Below, piece after piece: positions 19,203-28,350 of a stretch of 64,000 nt of DNA. The notes beneath the pieces were generated by a model, which saw nothing but the letters and a program-made list of their open reading frames with translations, did not search any database and was not told the origin of the DNA. The DNA is taken from the NCBI RefSeq assembly GCF_003367395.1, contig NZ_CP031417.1, positions 496,001 to 560,000 on the forward strand, in the 5' to 3' direction. The translations under genes were made by a program, and so were the position numbers. Source of the stretch: Pseudolabrys taiwanensis. GTDB taxonomy: Bacteria > Pseudomonadota > Alphaproteobacteria > Rhizobiales > Xanthobacteraceae. Within the stretch, counting starts at the first letter, position 1, and each line of letters begins with the position of its first letter.

Positions 19203-19216
19203 TTGACGTGGATCAA
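19203..19216. promoter_or_regulatory. FNR/FixK-type box upstream of the DUF2892 gene
   Basis: TTGA-CGTGGA-TCAA matches the TTGA-N6-TCAA consensus of Crp/FNR-family oxygen regulators (FixK in rhizobia). It is 57-70 bp upstream of the minus-strand start codon, a usual activation distance. The site is found by sequence only. Confidence 0.5.
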
Positions 19217-19312
19217 CGATGCCCGGATAGCCGCATCAAAATGTCCTGCAGGAGCAGCCGAGCGCGCCGCAGAACGAGGTCGTCAGCCGGCATGCCGCGC
19301 TGCACGATTACT

Positions 19313-20335
19313 TCAGCCGAACTTCTGTCGTGCCAGCGCGACGCCGGCGCCGAGTGCCCGGAGCTTCGCCTCCGCGATGTCGCGCCGCATCGGTGCCATG
19401 CCGCAGTTCGTGCAAGCGACAATGCGCTCTTTTGGCACGAACTGTATGACGTCGCCGATTACTTGCGCGACACGATCGGGCGTTTCCACCGCTTCGGTCG
19501 CGACGTCGATGACGCCGACCAGCACGTCTTTGCCACCGAGCAGCGACAGCAGCTTCAGCGGTACGTGCGCGTTGATGCACTCGAGCGAGACCTGCGCGAT
19601 ACGGCTTTTCGCGAGAGCAGGGAAGATCAGTTCGTATTGCCGCCATTCGGCGCCGAGCGCGTTCTTCCAGTCGATATTGGCCTTGATGCCGTAGCCGTAG
19701 CAGATGTGCACGGCGGTGGTGCAGGTGAGGCCCTCGATCGCCCGATGCAGGGCCTCGATACCCCAGCCGGGCACTTCGTCCATGAACACGTTGAACGCCG
19801 GCTCGTCGAACTGGATCACATCGACGCCGTCGGCCTCCAGCGCGCGGGCTTCCTCGTTCAGGAGGTCGGCGAAGGCAAAAGCCATCTTCACTTTGTCGCC
19901 GTAAAAGCTGTCGGCGATCGTGTCCGCAATGGTCATCGGCCCGGGCAGGGTCATCTTGAGCTTCTGACGCGTATGAGCGCGCGCGTGCCGCGCCTCGTTT
20001 TGATGTACGCGGCCCTTGAGGGTCAGCGCACCGCGCACCACGGGTACCATCGCTTTGTATCGGTCGGCGCGGATGCCCATCTCGACCTTGTGTGCGAAGT
20101 CGATGCCGTCGACGTATTCGAGGAAGCCGTGCACGAAATGCTGGCGTGACTGCTCGCCGTCGCAGACGATGTCGATCCCCGCGTCTTCCTGCAGCTTGAT
20201 GGCGAGCAGCGTCGCGTCGAGCTTGGCGGTAGCAAGTTCGTCGCCGGCTAATTTCCACTCCGGCCAGAGCTTGTTCGGCTCGGCGAGCCACGACGGTTTC
20301 GGTAGGCTGCCGGCAATGGTCGCGGGAAACAACAT
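19313..20335 (-). CDS. MetE C-terminal-like (cobalamin-independent methionine synthase II family) protein
   Basis: 340 aa, corresponding to the catalytic C-terminal barrel of MetE without the N-terminal half. It begins FPATIAGSLPKP, has QFDEPAFNVFMDEVPGWG, and the zinc ligands appear as HxC in VHICYGYG and Cys in ACTNCGMAPM. Short MetE-like proteins can be core methionine synthases using alternative methyl donors, or methyltransferases on other thiols; which applies is open. RBS GGGAGAG. It starts 39 bp after the FAD monooxygenase stop, so the two are likely co-transcribed. Confidence 0.82.
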   Translation of the reverse strand: MLFPATIAGSLPKPSWLAEPNKLWPEWKLAGDELATAKLDATLLAIKLQEDAGIDIVCDGEQSRQHFVHGFLEYVDGIDFAHKVEMGIRADRYKAMVPVVRGALTLKGRVHQNEARHARAHTRQKLKMTLPGPMTIADTIADSFYGDKVKMAFAFADLLNEEARALEADGVDVIQFDEPAFNVFMDEVPGWGIEALHRAIEGLTCTTAVHICYGYGIKANIDWKNALGAEWRQYELIFPALAKSRIAQVSLECINAHVPLKLLSLLGGKDVLVGVIDVATEAVETPDRVAQVIGDVIQFVPKERIVACTNCGMAPMRRDIAEAKLRALGAGVALARQKFG

Positions 20336-20374
20336 GGCGCTCTCCCATCACGAATACGCACGTTGGTTCGTGCG

Positions 20375-21574
20375 CTAGAACCGTTCAGGCACCTTCCAAC
20401 TGTAAATCCAATCATAGCGCGCCAACAGCTTATCGCCGCCGCTCGCGCGCATCACCAGATTGCGAACGAGCGCTTCCGGGCCGGTGAGGCCATAGATGCG
20501 CGCCTGTTTGGCCGACGCCTGCCGGGCGCGGGCGGTGCGGCTACGGCGGTGTTGCTCGTAGGCGCGCAGGCCTTTGATCGGCTCGTCGCGGTATTGGCTC
20601 AGGGCGCCGGCCAAAACCGCCGCGTCCTCGATGGCCATGCCGGCGCCCTGCGCGAGGAACGGCAGCATCGGATGCGCGGCGTCGCCAATCAATGTCACCA
20701 GGCCGTCGCCGCCACGGAAGGGCGTATCGCGGTCGAACAGTGCCCATTTCAACCAGCGCTCGGGAATCGCGATCAAGCGGCGCGCTTTCTCGCTCCAGGC
20801 GAAGCGCGCGAAGCGGCGCAGGATCTCGGCCGGATCGCCCGGCGCCGACCAGCCGGTTTCGCTCCAGGCGTCGTTGACGATGCCGACGATGTTGATCAGG
20901 CGCCCGCCCTTGACCGGGTAATGCACGAGATGCGCGTCCTGGCCGAGCCAGAGATGCACGAGCGGCGCGCGGAATTCCTCGGGCACGATCTCGGTCGGCA
21001 CCAATGTGCGCCAGGCGGTGCGATGGCGGAAGCGCGGCGGCCTGTGACGCTTCAAGGTCTGGCCGACATTCGTCCAGATGCCGTCCGCGCCGATGAGGGC
21101 TATGCCGCGCTCGTCGAGCACCTGGCGCGCCTGGCGGCCGAGCACGCTGACGCCTTTGCTGTGCTGGGCGAAGTCCTCGACCTTGGTGCCGAGTTTGATG
21201 CTGATGTCGACGCTTGCGCGCGCCGCATCGACCAGTGCGGCCTGAAGATCGCCGCGATGCATCGTCCAGAACGGCGCGCCGTAGCGGGACGCCGCGCCGC
21301 TCAAAGGCATGCGCGTGATCTCGCGGCCGGAGCCGCCGCTCATGACGCGGATCGCCTGCGGCGCGACGGCCAAGGCGCCGAGCCGCTCGCGCAGGCCGAG
21401 CGCGAACAGGACGTTCAGGGCATTGGGCGAAAGCTGCAGGCCGGCGCCGGTCTCTTCCAGTCGCTCGGCCTGCTCCAGAACGGTGACGCGGAAACCGTGA
21501 CGCGCCAATGCCAGCGCCGCGGTCAATCCGGCAATGCCGGCGCCGGCGACGATGACGTGACGTTCACCCGCCAC
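20375..21574 (-). CDS. FAD-dependent monooxygenase (salicylate hydroxylase-like, UbiH/NahG family)
   Basis: 399 aa with a GTG start behind CGGAGA. The N-terminal GxGxxG motif (VIVAGAGIAGLTAALALARHGFRVTVLEQAE), the DG motif (GADGIWTNV) and the GD motif (LIGDAAHPMLPFLAQGAGMAIEDA) are all intact, so FAD binding and NAD(P)H use are expected. Such enzymes hydroxylate an aromatic ring. The substrate is unknown. It precedes the MetE-like gene and follows the zinc-finger gene on the minus strand. Confidence 0.88.
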   Translation of the reverse strand: MAGERHVIVAGAGIAGLTAALALARHGFRVTVLEQAERLEETGAGLQLSPNALNVLFALGLRERLGALAVAPQAIRVMSGGSGREITRMPLSGAASRYGAPFWTMHRGDLQAALVDAARASVDISIKLGTKVEDFAQHSKGVSVLGRQARQVLDERGIALIGADGIWTNVGQTLKRHRPPRFRHRTAWRTLVPTEIVPEEFRAPLVHLWLGQDAHLVHYPVKGGRLINIVGIVNDAWSETGWSAPGDPAEILRRFARFAWSEKARRLIAIPERWLKWALFDRDTPFRGGDGLVTLIGDAAHPMLPFLAQGAGMAIEDAAVLAGALSQYRDEPIKGLRAYEQHRRSRTARARQASAKQARIYGLTGPEALVRNLVMRASGGDKLLARYDWIYSWKVPERF

Positions 21575-21598
21575 GATCGAGTTCTCCGAAGAAAGGGA

Positions 21599-21847
21599 TT
21601 AGGCGGCGGCGGTTTCCGGCAGCGCGCATTCGGCCGGACGGGCGGCATGCGCGTTGAGGCGGGGATCGTAGCGATACAGCGTCGAGCAATAGGGGCAGAT
21701 CGCCTCGTTCTCGTCGCCCATGTCGATGAACACGTGCGGGTGATCGAACGGCGGCTTGGCGCCGACGCACATGAATTCCTTGGCGCCGATCTCGATCACC
21801 GGAACGCCGGGATTGTTATGGAAATGGGGGACAACGTGCTCCGCCAT
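21599..21847 (-). CDS. zinc-finger domain protein (NDUFS6-like, zf-CHCC)
   Basis: 82 aa from ATG 21847; the longer upstream frame is rejected. Ligands: Cys in EFMCVGAKPPFDHPHVF, His in that segment, and CPYC in ICPYCSTLYRYD. In mitochondria the homologous domain is the NDUFS6 subunit of complex I, and alphaproteobacterial homologues associate with complex I. It lies 24 bp upstream of the monooxygenase gene on the same strand. Confidence 0.85.
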   Translation of the reverse strand: MAEHVVPHFHNNPGVPVIEIGAKEFMCVGAKPPFDHPHVFIDMGDENEAICPYCSTLYRYDPRLNAHAARPAECALPETAAA

Positions 21848-22066
21848 GGGGAATCCTTGCCAGTACTGCCGCGTCGGCGGCGAATTTCGGCCCGCACCAT
21901 AGCGAGACGGCCTGCTTATGCCTAGCTTTGACACGGTTCGTAAACCGTGTCGGTGCGGGGGTCGGAACCCCATTGAATCTCAAGGTGTTTTTCTCCCGAG
22001 GCGCGGGGCGTGCGAGGATAAGCCGAGGGCGCGATTCCGCCATCGATTCTGTCGAGGATTGACGCC

Positions 22067-23230
22067 ATGCGCGACGCGCTGGGGCTGGCACCGCCGGAAG
22101 TGCAGGAAAGGGCCCTCGTGCGCCGTACGCGGCTCGCGCCGGTCCTGCTTGTCGCGGCGCTGCTCGCGGCCGGCGCGGCCTACGTGGTGCCGCGCGGACT
22201 CGAGGCACAGCATTTGTTGTCGATCGAGGACGATCCGGCCGCGATCGCGAGCCAGGCGCTCGACCGGCAGTTCAATGCCGACGTGGCGGCGCGCGAAATC
22301 GACCAGGCGCTTGCGGCGAAGGATGCCGATCTCGCCAAGAGCTTCGTCGATCTCGCCGCCGCGCGGAACGTCGCGCTCGATCCGGCCTTGATCGCGAAGG
22401 TGAACGCCGCGGTCGAGGAAGAGAATTCGGTGAGCCATGCGGCGCAGAGCTTTGCCATGGGTCTCGTCACCGGCGAGCCGACCGATGTGTCGGGCCTTGC
22501 CGGGACCGCGCTCGGCGATCTGTTCGTGTTTGGCGATATCCGCGATGCCGTGCGCGAAGGCTCGCGTCTTGCTACCGGCCAGGAGGCCGATGAACTCGTG
22601 CTTGGGCTGGCGGCTGTCGGCCTGGCGATCACCGCCGGCACCTATGCGACGGGCGGCATGGCCGCGCCGGCGCGTGTCGGGCTGTCGCTCGCCAAGGTCG
22701 CGCGCAAAACCGGCAAGCTCAGCGGCGAGCTCGCCGTTTATGTCGGGCGCACCTTGCGCGGTGTCGTCGACTGGAGCGCGCTCAGGCGTGCCGCCGGCAG
22801 CTTCTCGGTGGCCGAGCCGGCGGTGGCGGTTCGTGCCGCGCGCGAAGCGGTGAAGATGGAGAAGGCCGGCGGGCTCGTGCGTCTGGCGCGCGATGTCGGC
22901 CGTGTGCAGGCCAAGGCCGGCACGCGTGCCGCGCTCGATGGGCTCAAGATCGCCGAGACGCCGCGCGAGATGAGCCGCGTCGCCAAGCTCGCCGAGAAGG
23001 AAGGCAGCAAGACGCGCGCGATCCTGAAGGTGGTCGGTCGCGGCGCGATCATGCTCACCATGGCCGCGTTCGATCTCGGCGTCTGGGTCCTCGGTGCGCT
23101 ACTGACGCTTCTCGGTTTCGTGTCGTCGCTCAAGAGCGCGACCGAGCGCATGACCCTGCGCGCGCTGCGGCGGCGCAAACAGCGGCGCATGATGATGGCC
23201 CTGCGGCCCGCCGGCTCGAACGTGGGCTGA
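22067..23230 (+). CDS. conserved membrane protein, unknown function
   Basis: 387 aa. A TM segment near the N-terminus (APVLLVAALLAAGAAYVVP), a central Gly/Ala-rich helix-loop region (GDLFVFGDIRDAVREGSRL; LVLGLAAVGLAITAGTYATGGMAAPA) and a C-terminal hydrophobic segment (AIMLTMAAFDLGVWVLGALLTLLGFV) ending in a very basic tail. The central part faintly recalls colicin/pre-toxin linker segments, but no toxin domain is visible. Convergent with the SDR gene downstream. Confidence 0.6.
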   Translation: MRDALGLAPPEVQERALVRRTRLAPVLLVAALLAAGAAYVVPRGLEAQHLLSIEDDPAAIASQALDRQFNADVAAREIDQALAAKDADLAKSFVDLAAARNVALDPALIAKVNAAVEEENSVSHAAQSFAMGLVTGEPTDVSGLAGTALGDLFVFGDIRDAVREGSRLATGQEADELVLGLAAVGLAITAGTYATGGMAAPARVGLSLAKVARKTGKLSGELAVYVGRTLRGVVDWSALRRAAGSFSVAEPAVAVRAAREAVKMEKAGGLVRLARDVGRVQAKAGTRAALDGLKIAETPREMSRVAKLAEKEGSKTRAILKVVGRGAIMLTMAAFDLGVWVLGALLTLLGFVSSLKSATERMTLRALRRRKQRRMMMALRPAGSNVG

Positions 23231-23273
23231 GGGGCGCGGCACAGCTGCCGCGCCACCCATGGATCGGTACCGT

Positions 23274-24173
23274 TCAAGCGCCGTGCGGCTTGAGGATATC
23301 CGCCAAGCCGATACGCCGCAGCAACTCGGCACGCACGCGGTCGGCGACGCCGTTGACGATCTCCGCGCCGTCGTTCGACGGATCGATGTGGACGCGGAAC
23401 GGACGCTTGCCGAAAGGCGTATCGACGACCTTGACGATCGCGTCCGCCACCGCGCCAACATCGGCATCCGCTGGCTCGAGCGCCGCCAGTCCCTGCAACG
23501 CGATCTCCGGGATGTCCGCGGTGGGCCCCGTGGCGTAGATGTCAGCCCGCGCCTCGTCGGCAGGCTTGCCGGCATGCGCGAAGTGGTTGGTGCCCTTGGT
23601 GAAGGCGCCGGGCACCACGATCGAGGTCTCGATGCCCCAGCGCGCGAGTTCGCCCGCATAGCTGACCGCGAGCGCATCCATCGCCGCTTTAGCCGCGAAG
23701 TAGGGCGCGAGATAAGGTGGCGTGCCGCCGCGCGTGCTGCTCGATGACACCCACAGCACGAGACCGTGACGCTGCGCCCGCATGTGCGGCAGAGCGGCGC
23801 GGTTGACCCGCTGTGTGCTGAGCACGTTCACGTCGTAGAGCGTGGTATATTGCTCGGGCGTGAAGGCCTCGGCCGGTCCGAACACCATGTGGCCGGCATT
23901 ATGAACGACGGTGTCGAGGCATCCGTTCTCGGCGACGATCTGCGCGATCGCGTCTTCGACCGAGAGCTCGGAGACGACGTCGAGTTCGATCGCTCTGAGA
24001 TCGACCTTGTGTTGCGCGGCGTATGTTTGAACCGCGGCGACCTGCGGGGCATTGCGTCCCTTGGTCTCACGAATGCCCGCATAGACGGTGTGGCCGGCAG
24101 CGGCGAGCGCCCGGGCGGAGAGCGCGCCGAAGCCGCTCGACGCGCCGGTGATGACGATGACTTGCTTCATCAT
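23274..24173 (-). CDS. SDR family oxidoreductase
   Basis: 299 aa from ATG 24173 (a second ATG follows at once). Cofactor motif TGASSGFG, HNAG in place of NNAG, and YFAAK as the Tyr-Lys pair; Ser lies in WVSSSSTRGG. The length and C-terminal region DNGAEIVNGVADRVRAEL-like segment are compatible with a reductase of larger ketones. It is followed-up on the same strand by another SDR gene whose stop is 13 bp upstream of this start, so both are co-transcribed. Confidence 0.85.
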   Translation of the reverse strand: MMKQVIVITGASSGFGALSARALAAAGHTVYAGIRETKGRNAPQVAAVQTYAAQHKVDLRAIELDVVSELSVEDAIAQIVAENGCLDTVVHNAGHMVFGPAEAFTPEQYTTLYDVNVLSTQRVNRAALPHMRAQRHGLVLWVSSSSTRGGTPPYLAPYFAAKAAMDALAVSYAGELARWGIETSIVVPGAFTKGTNHFAHAGKPADEARADIYATGPTADIPEIALQGLAALEPADADVGAVADAIVKVVDTPFGKRPFRVHIDPSNDGAEIVNGVADRVRAELLRRIGLADILKPHGA

Positions 24174-24186
24174 GCGATATCCGCGC

Positions 24187-24927
24187 TCAGACCATGCCGC
24201 CATTGGCGCGCAGCACCTGACCGTTGACCCAGCCGCCCTCGGGTCCGGCGAGGAACGACACGACATTGGCGATGTCCTCGGGCGTGCCGAGACGCTCCAT
24301 CGGGGTCATCTTGGCCATGCGATCGATCAGCTCCGGCGACTTGCCGTCGAGAAACAGGTTGGTCGCGGTGGGGCCGGGCGCGACGGCGTTGACGGTGATG
24401 CTGCGACCGCGCATCTCGCGCGCGAGGATGAAGGTCATCACTTCGACGGCGGCCTTGGTCGCGGCATAGATGCCGTAGGTCTCCAACCGCGTGCCGACGA
24501 TGCTGGTCGAGAAGTTGATTACCCGGCCGCCGTCGCGCAGCCGGCGCGCCGCTTCGCGCATGCCGTTGAACGAGCCCTTGAGATTGATCGCGATCTGCTC
24601 GTCGAACGTGGCGTCGTCGGCGTCGGCGAGCTTTCCAAGACGCATGATCCCGGCGTTGTTCACCAGCACATCGACGCCGCCGAACGCGATCTCAGCGCTG
24701 TCGAACAGCGCGCGCACGGCCGCTGGATCGCTGACGTCGGCCTTCGCCGCACGGGCGCGGCCGCCGGCGGCTTCGATTTTGCGCACCAGGGCTTCGGCCG
24801 GTGCCGCATTGTTGGAATAATTGACGATGATCGTGAAGCCGTCGCCGGCGAGCCGTTCCGCGATGGCAGCGCCGATGCCGCGCGAGGCGCCGGTAACGAT
24901 GGCAACTTTGGTGGTCTCTTGGGTCAT
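24187..24927 (-). CDS. SDR family oxidoreductase (FabG-like)
   Basis: 246 aa. Three close ATGs exist; 24927 is chosen because GAAGGAG lies 6 bases upstream, too close to the earlier ATG at 24933. Motifs: TGASRGIG, VNNAGIM, Ser in NFSTSIVG and YAATK. Probable NADPH-dependent reductase. It is the first gene of a two-SDR operon, divergent from a LysR gene that likely controls it. Confidence 0.88.
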   Translation of the reverse strand: MTQETTKVAIVTGASRGIGAAIAERLAGDGFTIIVNYSNNAAPAEALVRKIEAAGGRARAAKADVSDPAAVRALFDSAEIAFGGVDVLVNNAGIMRLGKLADADDATFDEQIAINLKGSFNGMREAARRLRDGGRVINFSTSIVGTRLETYGIYAATKAAVEVMTFILAREMRGRSITVNAVAPGPTATNLFLDGKSPELIDRMAKMTPMERLGTPEDIANVVSFLAGPEGGWVNGQVLRANGGMV

Positions 24928-25016
24928 CTTCATCTCCTTCATTCCCGGCCCAACGCCGAATAAGGGAGGAGATAGACCTTTCGCCAAAGCAGATAATCAG
25001 CTAAGAATTGGCATAA

Positions 25017-25030
25017 TAATTCGGGAATTA
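25017..25030. promoter_or_regulatory. inverted repeat, candidate LysR operator
   Basis: TAATTC-GG-GAATTA, a perfect 6-bp inverted repeat with a 2-bp centre, in the intergenic region between the SDR operon and the LysR gene, 11 bp before the regulator ATG. Position fits autoregulation and control of the divergent SDRs. Confidence 0.45.
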
Positions 25031-25041
25031 CGAACAATCAG

Positions 25042-25950
25042 ATGGACCATTTGGACGCCATGCGGCTGTTCGCCCGGGTCGTGGAACGGGGCAGCTTTTC
25101 CAGCGCCGCGGCCGATCTCGGGCTGCCGCGTTCGACCGCGACCGAGGCGGTGCAGCAGCTGGAGCGGCGGCTCGGGGTGCGGCTGCTGCAGCGGACCACC
25201 CGCAAGGTCAGCCCGACCTTGGAGGGCGAAGCCTATTACCGCCGCTGCCTGACCATCGTCGCCGACGTCGAAGACGCCGAGGGGGCCTTCACCGGCGCCA
25301 AGCCGCGCGGGCTGCTGCGTATCGACGTCTACGGCACGCTGGCGCGGCACTTCCTATTGCCGAGCCTGCCGCGCTTCTTCAGCGAATATCCCGATCTGCA
25401 ATTGCATATCGGCGAGGGTGACCGTCTCGTCGATCTCGTGGAGGAGGGGATCGATTGCGTCGTCCGCGCCGGTGAGCCGCGCGACAGCGCCATGGTCGGC
25501 CGCCGCATCGCTCTGATGGAGGAGGTGACCTGCGCGAGCCCGGATTATCTCGCGCGCTTCGGCACGCCGCGCACGCTGGAGGATCTCGCTGGGCATCGCA
25601 TGATCGGCTTCATCTCATCGACGACCAAGAAGGTGTTCCCGTTGGAGTTCACCGTCGCGGGCGCCATCCGTCACTTGACCTTGCCGATGACAGTCTCGGT
25701 CAACGCCAGCGAAACCGGTCGCGAACTCGCCCTGCTCGGCCTCGGCCTGCTGCAGATGCCGCGCTATCACATCGAGCCATATATGAAGGCAGGCACATTG
25801 GTCGAGGTGCTGCCCGAATTTCCGCCGTCACCGACGCCGATTTCGCTGCTTTATCTGCACAGCCGTCAGTTGTCGCCGCGCGTGCGCGTCTTCATCGATT
25901 GGGTGACGAAAGAATTCGCTGCAAGGCTGCCATCCGCCACCGCAAGGTGA
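25042..25950 (+). CDS. LysR family transcriptional regulator
   Basis: 302 aa. The N-terminal winged HTH (MDHLDAMRLFARVVERGSFSSAAADLGLPRSTATEAVQQLERRLGVRLLQRTTRKVSPT) is typical, followed by the substrate-binding-like effector domain. Divergent from the two SDR genes, which are its likely targets. The co-inducer is unknown. Confidence 0.9.
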   Translation: MDHLDAMRLFARVVERGSFSSAAADLGLPRSTATEAVQQLERRLGVRLLQRTTRKVSPTLEGEAYYRRCLTIVADVEDAEGAFTGAKPRGLLRIDVYGTLARHFLLPSLPRFFSEYPDLQLHIGEGDRLVDLVEEGIDCVVRAGEPRDSAMVGRRIALMEEVTCASPDYLARFGTPRTLEDLAGHRMIGFISSTTKKVFPLEFTVAGAIRHLTLPMTVSVNASETGRELALLGLGLLQMPRYHIEPYMKAGTLVEVLPEFPPSPTPISLLYLHSRQLSPRVRVFIDWVTKEFAARLPSATAR

Positions 25951-25981
25951 TAAGGCTCGGCCGAACCGCTATAGGAAGATC

Positions 25982-26734
25982 ATGCCAAGTTTCCATCACG
26001 GCGATATCGAGATCGCCTATCTCGACGAAGGCGCCGGCGATCCGATCGTGCTGGTGCATGGGTTTGCTTCCACCAAGGAAACGAACTGGGTCAGCCCCGG
26101 CTGGGTATCGACATTGACGCGCGCGGGCCGCCGCGTGATCGCGCTCGACAACCGCGGTCATGGACAATCGAGCAAGCTCTACGACCCGGCGCTCTATCAC
26201 ACGACCTTGCTCGCCGGCGACGTGCGCGCCTTGCTCGACCATCTCGACATCGCACGCGCCGACGTCATGGGCTATTCGATGGGCGCGCGCATCACCTCGT
26301 TCCTCGCCGTGACCTATCCGATACGCGTGCGCGCGGCGATCTTGGGCGGCCTCGGCATCCGGCTGGTCGACGGCGTCGGACTGCCGACGTCGATCGCTGA
26401 AGCGTTGGAAGCGCGGTCGCTGGACGATGTGACCGATCCGGCCGGTCGCATGTTTCGCAAGTTCGCCGAACAGACCAAATCCGATCTGCGCGCGCTCGCC
26501 GCTTGCATCCGCGGTACGCGGCAGACGCTCGATCCGGACCAGGTCGCCTCCATCAATGTCCCGGTGCTGGTGGCCGCCGGTACCAAGGACGATCTGGCCG
26601 GCTCCGCGCATGAACTCGCGGCGATGATGCCGCAAGGGCGCGCCCTCGATATCCCCGATCGCGATCACATGCTGGCCGTCGGCGATAAGGTCTACAAAGA
26701 GGGCGTCCTGGACTTCCTCAACCAGCGTCCATGA
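25982..26734 (+). CDS. alpha/beta hydrolase
   Basis: 250 aa. The strand-loop VLVHGFASTKETNW forms the oxyanion region, the nucleophile elbow is GYSMG (Ser), and His of the triad is in DRDHMLAVGD; Asp lies in the TKDDLAG segment. Cytoplasmic; likely an ester or C-C bond hydrolase, substrate unknown. It follows the LysR gene after 31 bp on the same strand. Confidence 0.87.
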   Translation: MPSFHHGDIEIAYLDEGAGDPIVLVHGFASTKETNWVSPGWVSTLTRAGRRVIALDNRGHGQSSKLYDPALYHTTLLAGDVRALLDHLDIARADVMGYSMGARITSFLAVTYPIRVRAAILGGLGIRLVDGVGLPTSIAEALEARSLDDVTDPAGRMFRKFAEQTKSDLRALAACIRGTRQTLDPDQVASINVPVLVAAGTKDDLAGSAHELAAMMPQGRALDIPDRDHMLAVGDKVYKEGVLDFLNQRP

Positions 26735-26817
26735 GCTCTTCAGCTCGTCTTTAGGACGACATAATTCGCACCTCCTGACCTCTCAAAATCTGTGTTAAAA
26801 GGATTATGTAGGGGTCG

Positions 26818-27672
26818 ATGAGAGGCGTCGGAGAATATTATTCTATGGCACAGTTTCAGACGCGGTCGGCCAAGGGGCTCGACAAAGTGGACCCGGTCTG
26901 GTCGCGCATTCGCAGCGAGGCCGAAGATGTGGCGCATCGCGAGCCCGAGCTCGCCGCCTTCATCTACGAGAACATCCTTCACCACGATACGCTGGAAGCG
27001 GCGGTCACGCATCGCGTCAGTCAGCGGCTCGATCATGCCGACCTTTCCGCTGAGCACATCCGCCAAGCCTATCGCGATGCGCTCGAGGATGATCCGGCGC
27101 TTGGCGAAGCTTTTCGCGTCGACATCGTTTCCGTCTTCGACCGCGATCCGGCCACCAACCGCTTCATCGAGCCGGTGCTCTATTACAAGGGCTTCCACGC
27201 CATTCAAACGCACCGCCTCGCACACTGGCTGTTGAAGAAAGGCCGCAAGGACTTCGCGCTCTATCTGCAGAGCCGTTCGTCGGTCGTCTTCCAATGCGAC
27301 ATCAATCCGGCGGCGCGCATCGGCCGCGGCATCTTCCTCGATCACGCGACCGGCTTCGTGGTCGGCGAGACCGCGGTGATCGAAGACGATTGCTCGATCC
27401 TGCACGACGTGACGCTCGGCGGCACGGGCAAGGAGCACGAGGACCGTCATCCCAAGATCCGCCGTGGCGTCATGATCGGCGCCGGCGCCAAGATTCTCGG
27501 CAACATCGAAGTCGGTCACTGCGCGCGCATTGCCGCCGGTTCGGTCGTCATCAAGCCGGTACCGAACAACGTCACCGTTGCCGGTGTGCCCGCGCGGGTC
27601 GTCGGCGCGGCGGGCTGCGCAGAGCCGTCGCGGACCATGGACCAGATGCTTTACGGTATGCTCGACGGCTGA
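26818..27672 (+). CDS. cysE: serine O-acetyltransferase
   Basis: 284 aa from ATG 26818 (an ATG at 26845 behind CGGAG is an alternative). The helical N-terminal domain is followed by the left-handed hexapeptide beta-helix (INPAARIGRGIFLDHATGFVVGETAVIEDD) and the conserved LHDVTLGGTGKEHEDRHPKIRRGVMIGAGAKILG. It acetylates serine with acetyl-CoA in the first step of cysteine synthesis. The long C-terminal tail may vary in cysteine feedback. Confidence 0.93.
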   Translation: MRGVGEYYSMAQFQTRSAKGLDKVDPVWSRIRSEAEDVAHREPELAAFIYENILHHDTLEAAVTHRVSQRLDHADLSAEHIRQAYRDALEDDPALGEAFRVDIVSVFDRDPATNRFIEPVLYYKGFHAIQTHRLAHWLLKKGRKDFALYLQSRSSVVFQCDINPAARIGRGIFLDHATGFVVGETAVIEDDCSILHDVTLGGTGKEHEDRHPKIRRGVMIGAGAKILGNIEVGHCARIAAGSVVIKPVPNNVTVAGVPARVVGAAGCAEPSRTMDQMLYGMLDG

Positions 27673-27754
27673 TACCGCCGGGCCGCCATGCTTGCGCCGG
27701 GCGGCGCGATGAGGCAAGGAGGCGCTGCCCAGAAGCGCTAAGGAGAGCGGCAAG

Positions 27755-28174
27755 GTGAACGTTCAAGAAGTCAGACAACTCGACGCTTATCTGAAGAAGC
27801 TGTTCGGCAACCCGAGTATCCGGGTGGTGCCGCGCGGCGGCGAGTTGGCGGAAGTCTTCGTGGGCGAGGACGAGCTGGGCGAACTGACGGCTGAGGAAGA
27901 CGAGGGCGAGCGCTCTTATAACTTCCGCATGGTCATCCAGCTCGGCCAGGATCCGTCGATCCAGCCGATCCCGGCGCTCAATGCATATTTGCGCAGCCGT
28001 TTCGACAACGACCAGATCCGCGTCGTCATGCGGCCGAAGAAGACGGACTCGCTCGAGGCTTATATCGGCGAGGAATTCCTCGGCGTGCTTTTTGTGGAGA
28101 ACGAGAAGGGCCGCCGCTCTTACATCTTCGAACTGCCGATCCTCGACGTCGATCTCGCGGGCGACCTGGCGTAA
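27755..28174 (+). CDS. DUF3126 protein with a tandem-duplicated domain
   Basis: 139 aa, about twice the usual length of this alphaproteobacterial family, with GTG start behind AAGGAG. Residues 1-68 (LDAYLKKLFGNPSIRVVPR...AEVFVGEDELGELTAEEDEGERSYNFRMVI) and 70-139 (LNAYLRSRFDNDQIRVVMR...LEAYIGEEFLGVLFVENEKGRRSYIFELPI) align throughout, so the domain is duplicated. Function unknown. It often sits next to cysE in related genomes (recollection, not checked here). Confidence 0.85.
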   Translation: MNVQEVRQLDAYLKKLFGNPSIRVVPRGGELAEVFVGEDELGELTAEEDEGERSYNFRMVIQLGQDPSIQPIPALNAYLRSRFDNDQIRVVMRPKKTDSLEAYIGEEFLGVLFVENEKGRRSYIFELPILDVDLAGDLA

Positions 28175-28250
28175 CGCCGGCGCATCGTCTTTTTTGTTGT
28201 CGTCATCGCCGGGCTCGCCCCGGCGATTTCGTTTTCGGGGCAGGCTTGTC

Positions 28251-28342
28251 GTCCGCTCGCCCCCGCGAAGGCGGGGACCCCGCGCGGACTTGCGGGGAGG
28301 AGAGTGCCTGCTGGAGTCCCGCATGCGCGGGAATGAGCGGAC
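28251..28342. repeat. two-hairpin repeat family 2, copy 1
   Basis: Outer IR GTCCGCTC (28251-28258) / GAGCGGAC (28335-28342). Inside are CCCCGC-GAAG-GCGGGG and TCCCGC-ATGC-GCGGGA hairpins. Related copies at 50808-50885 and 53831-53891. It separates two converging genes. Confidence 0.75.
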
Positions 28343-28350
28343 CGAGGCTC

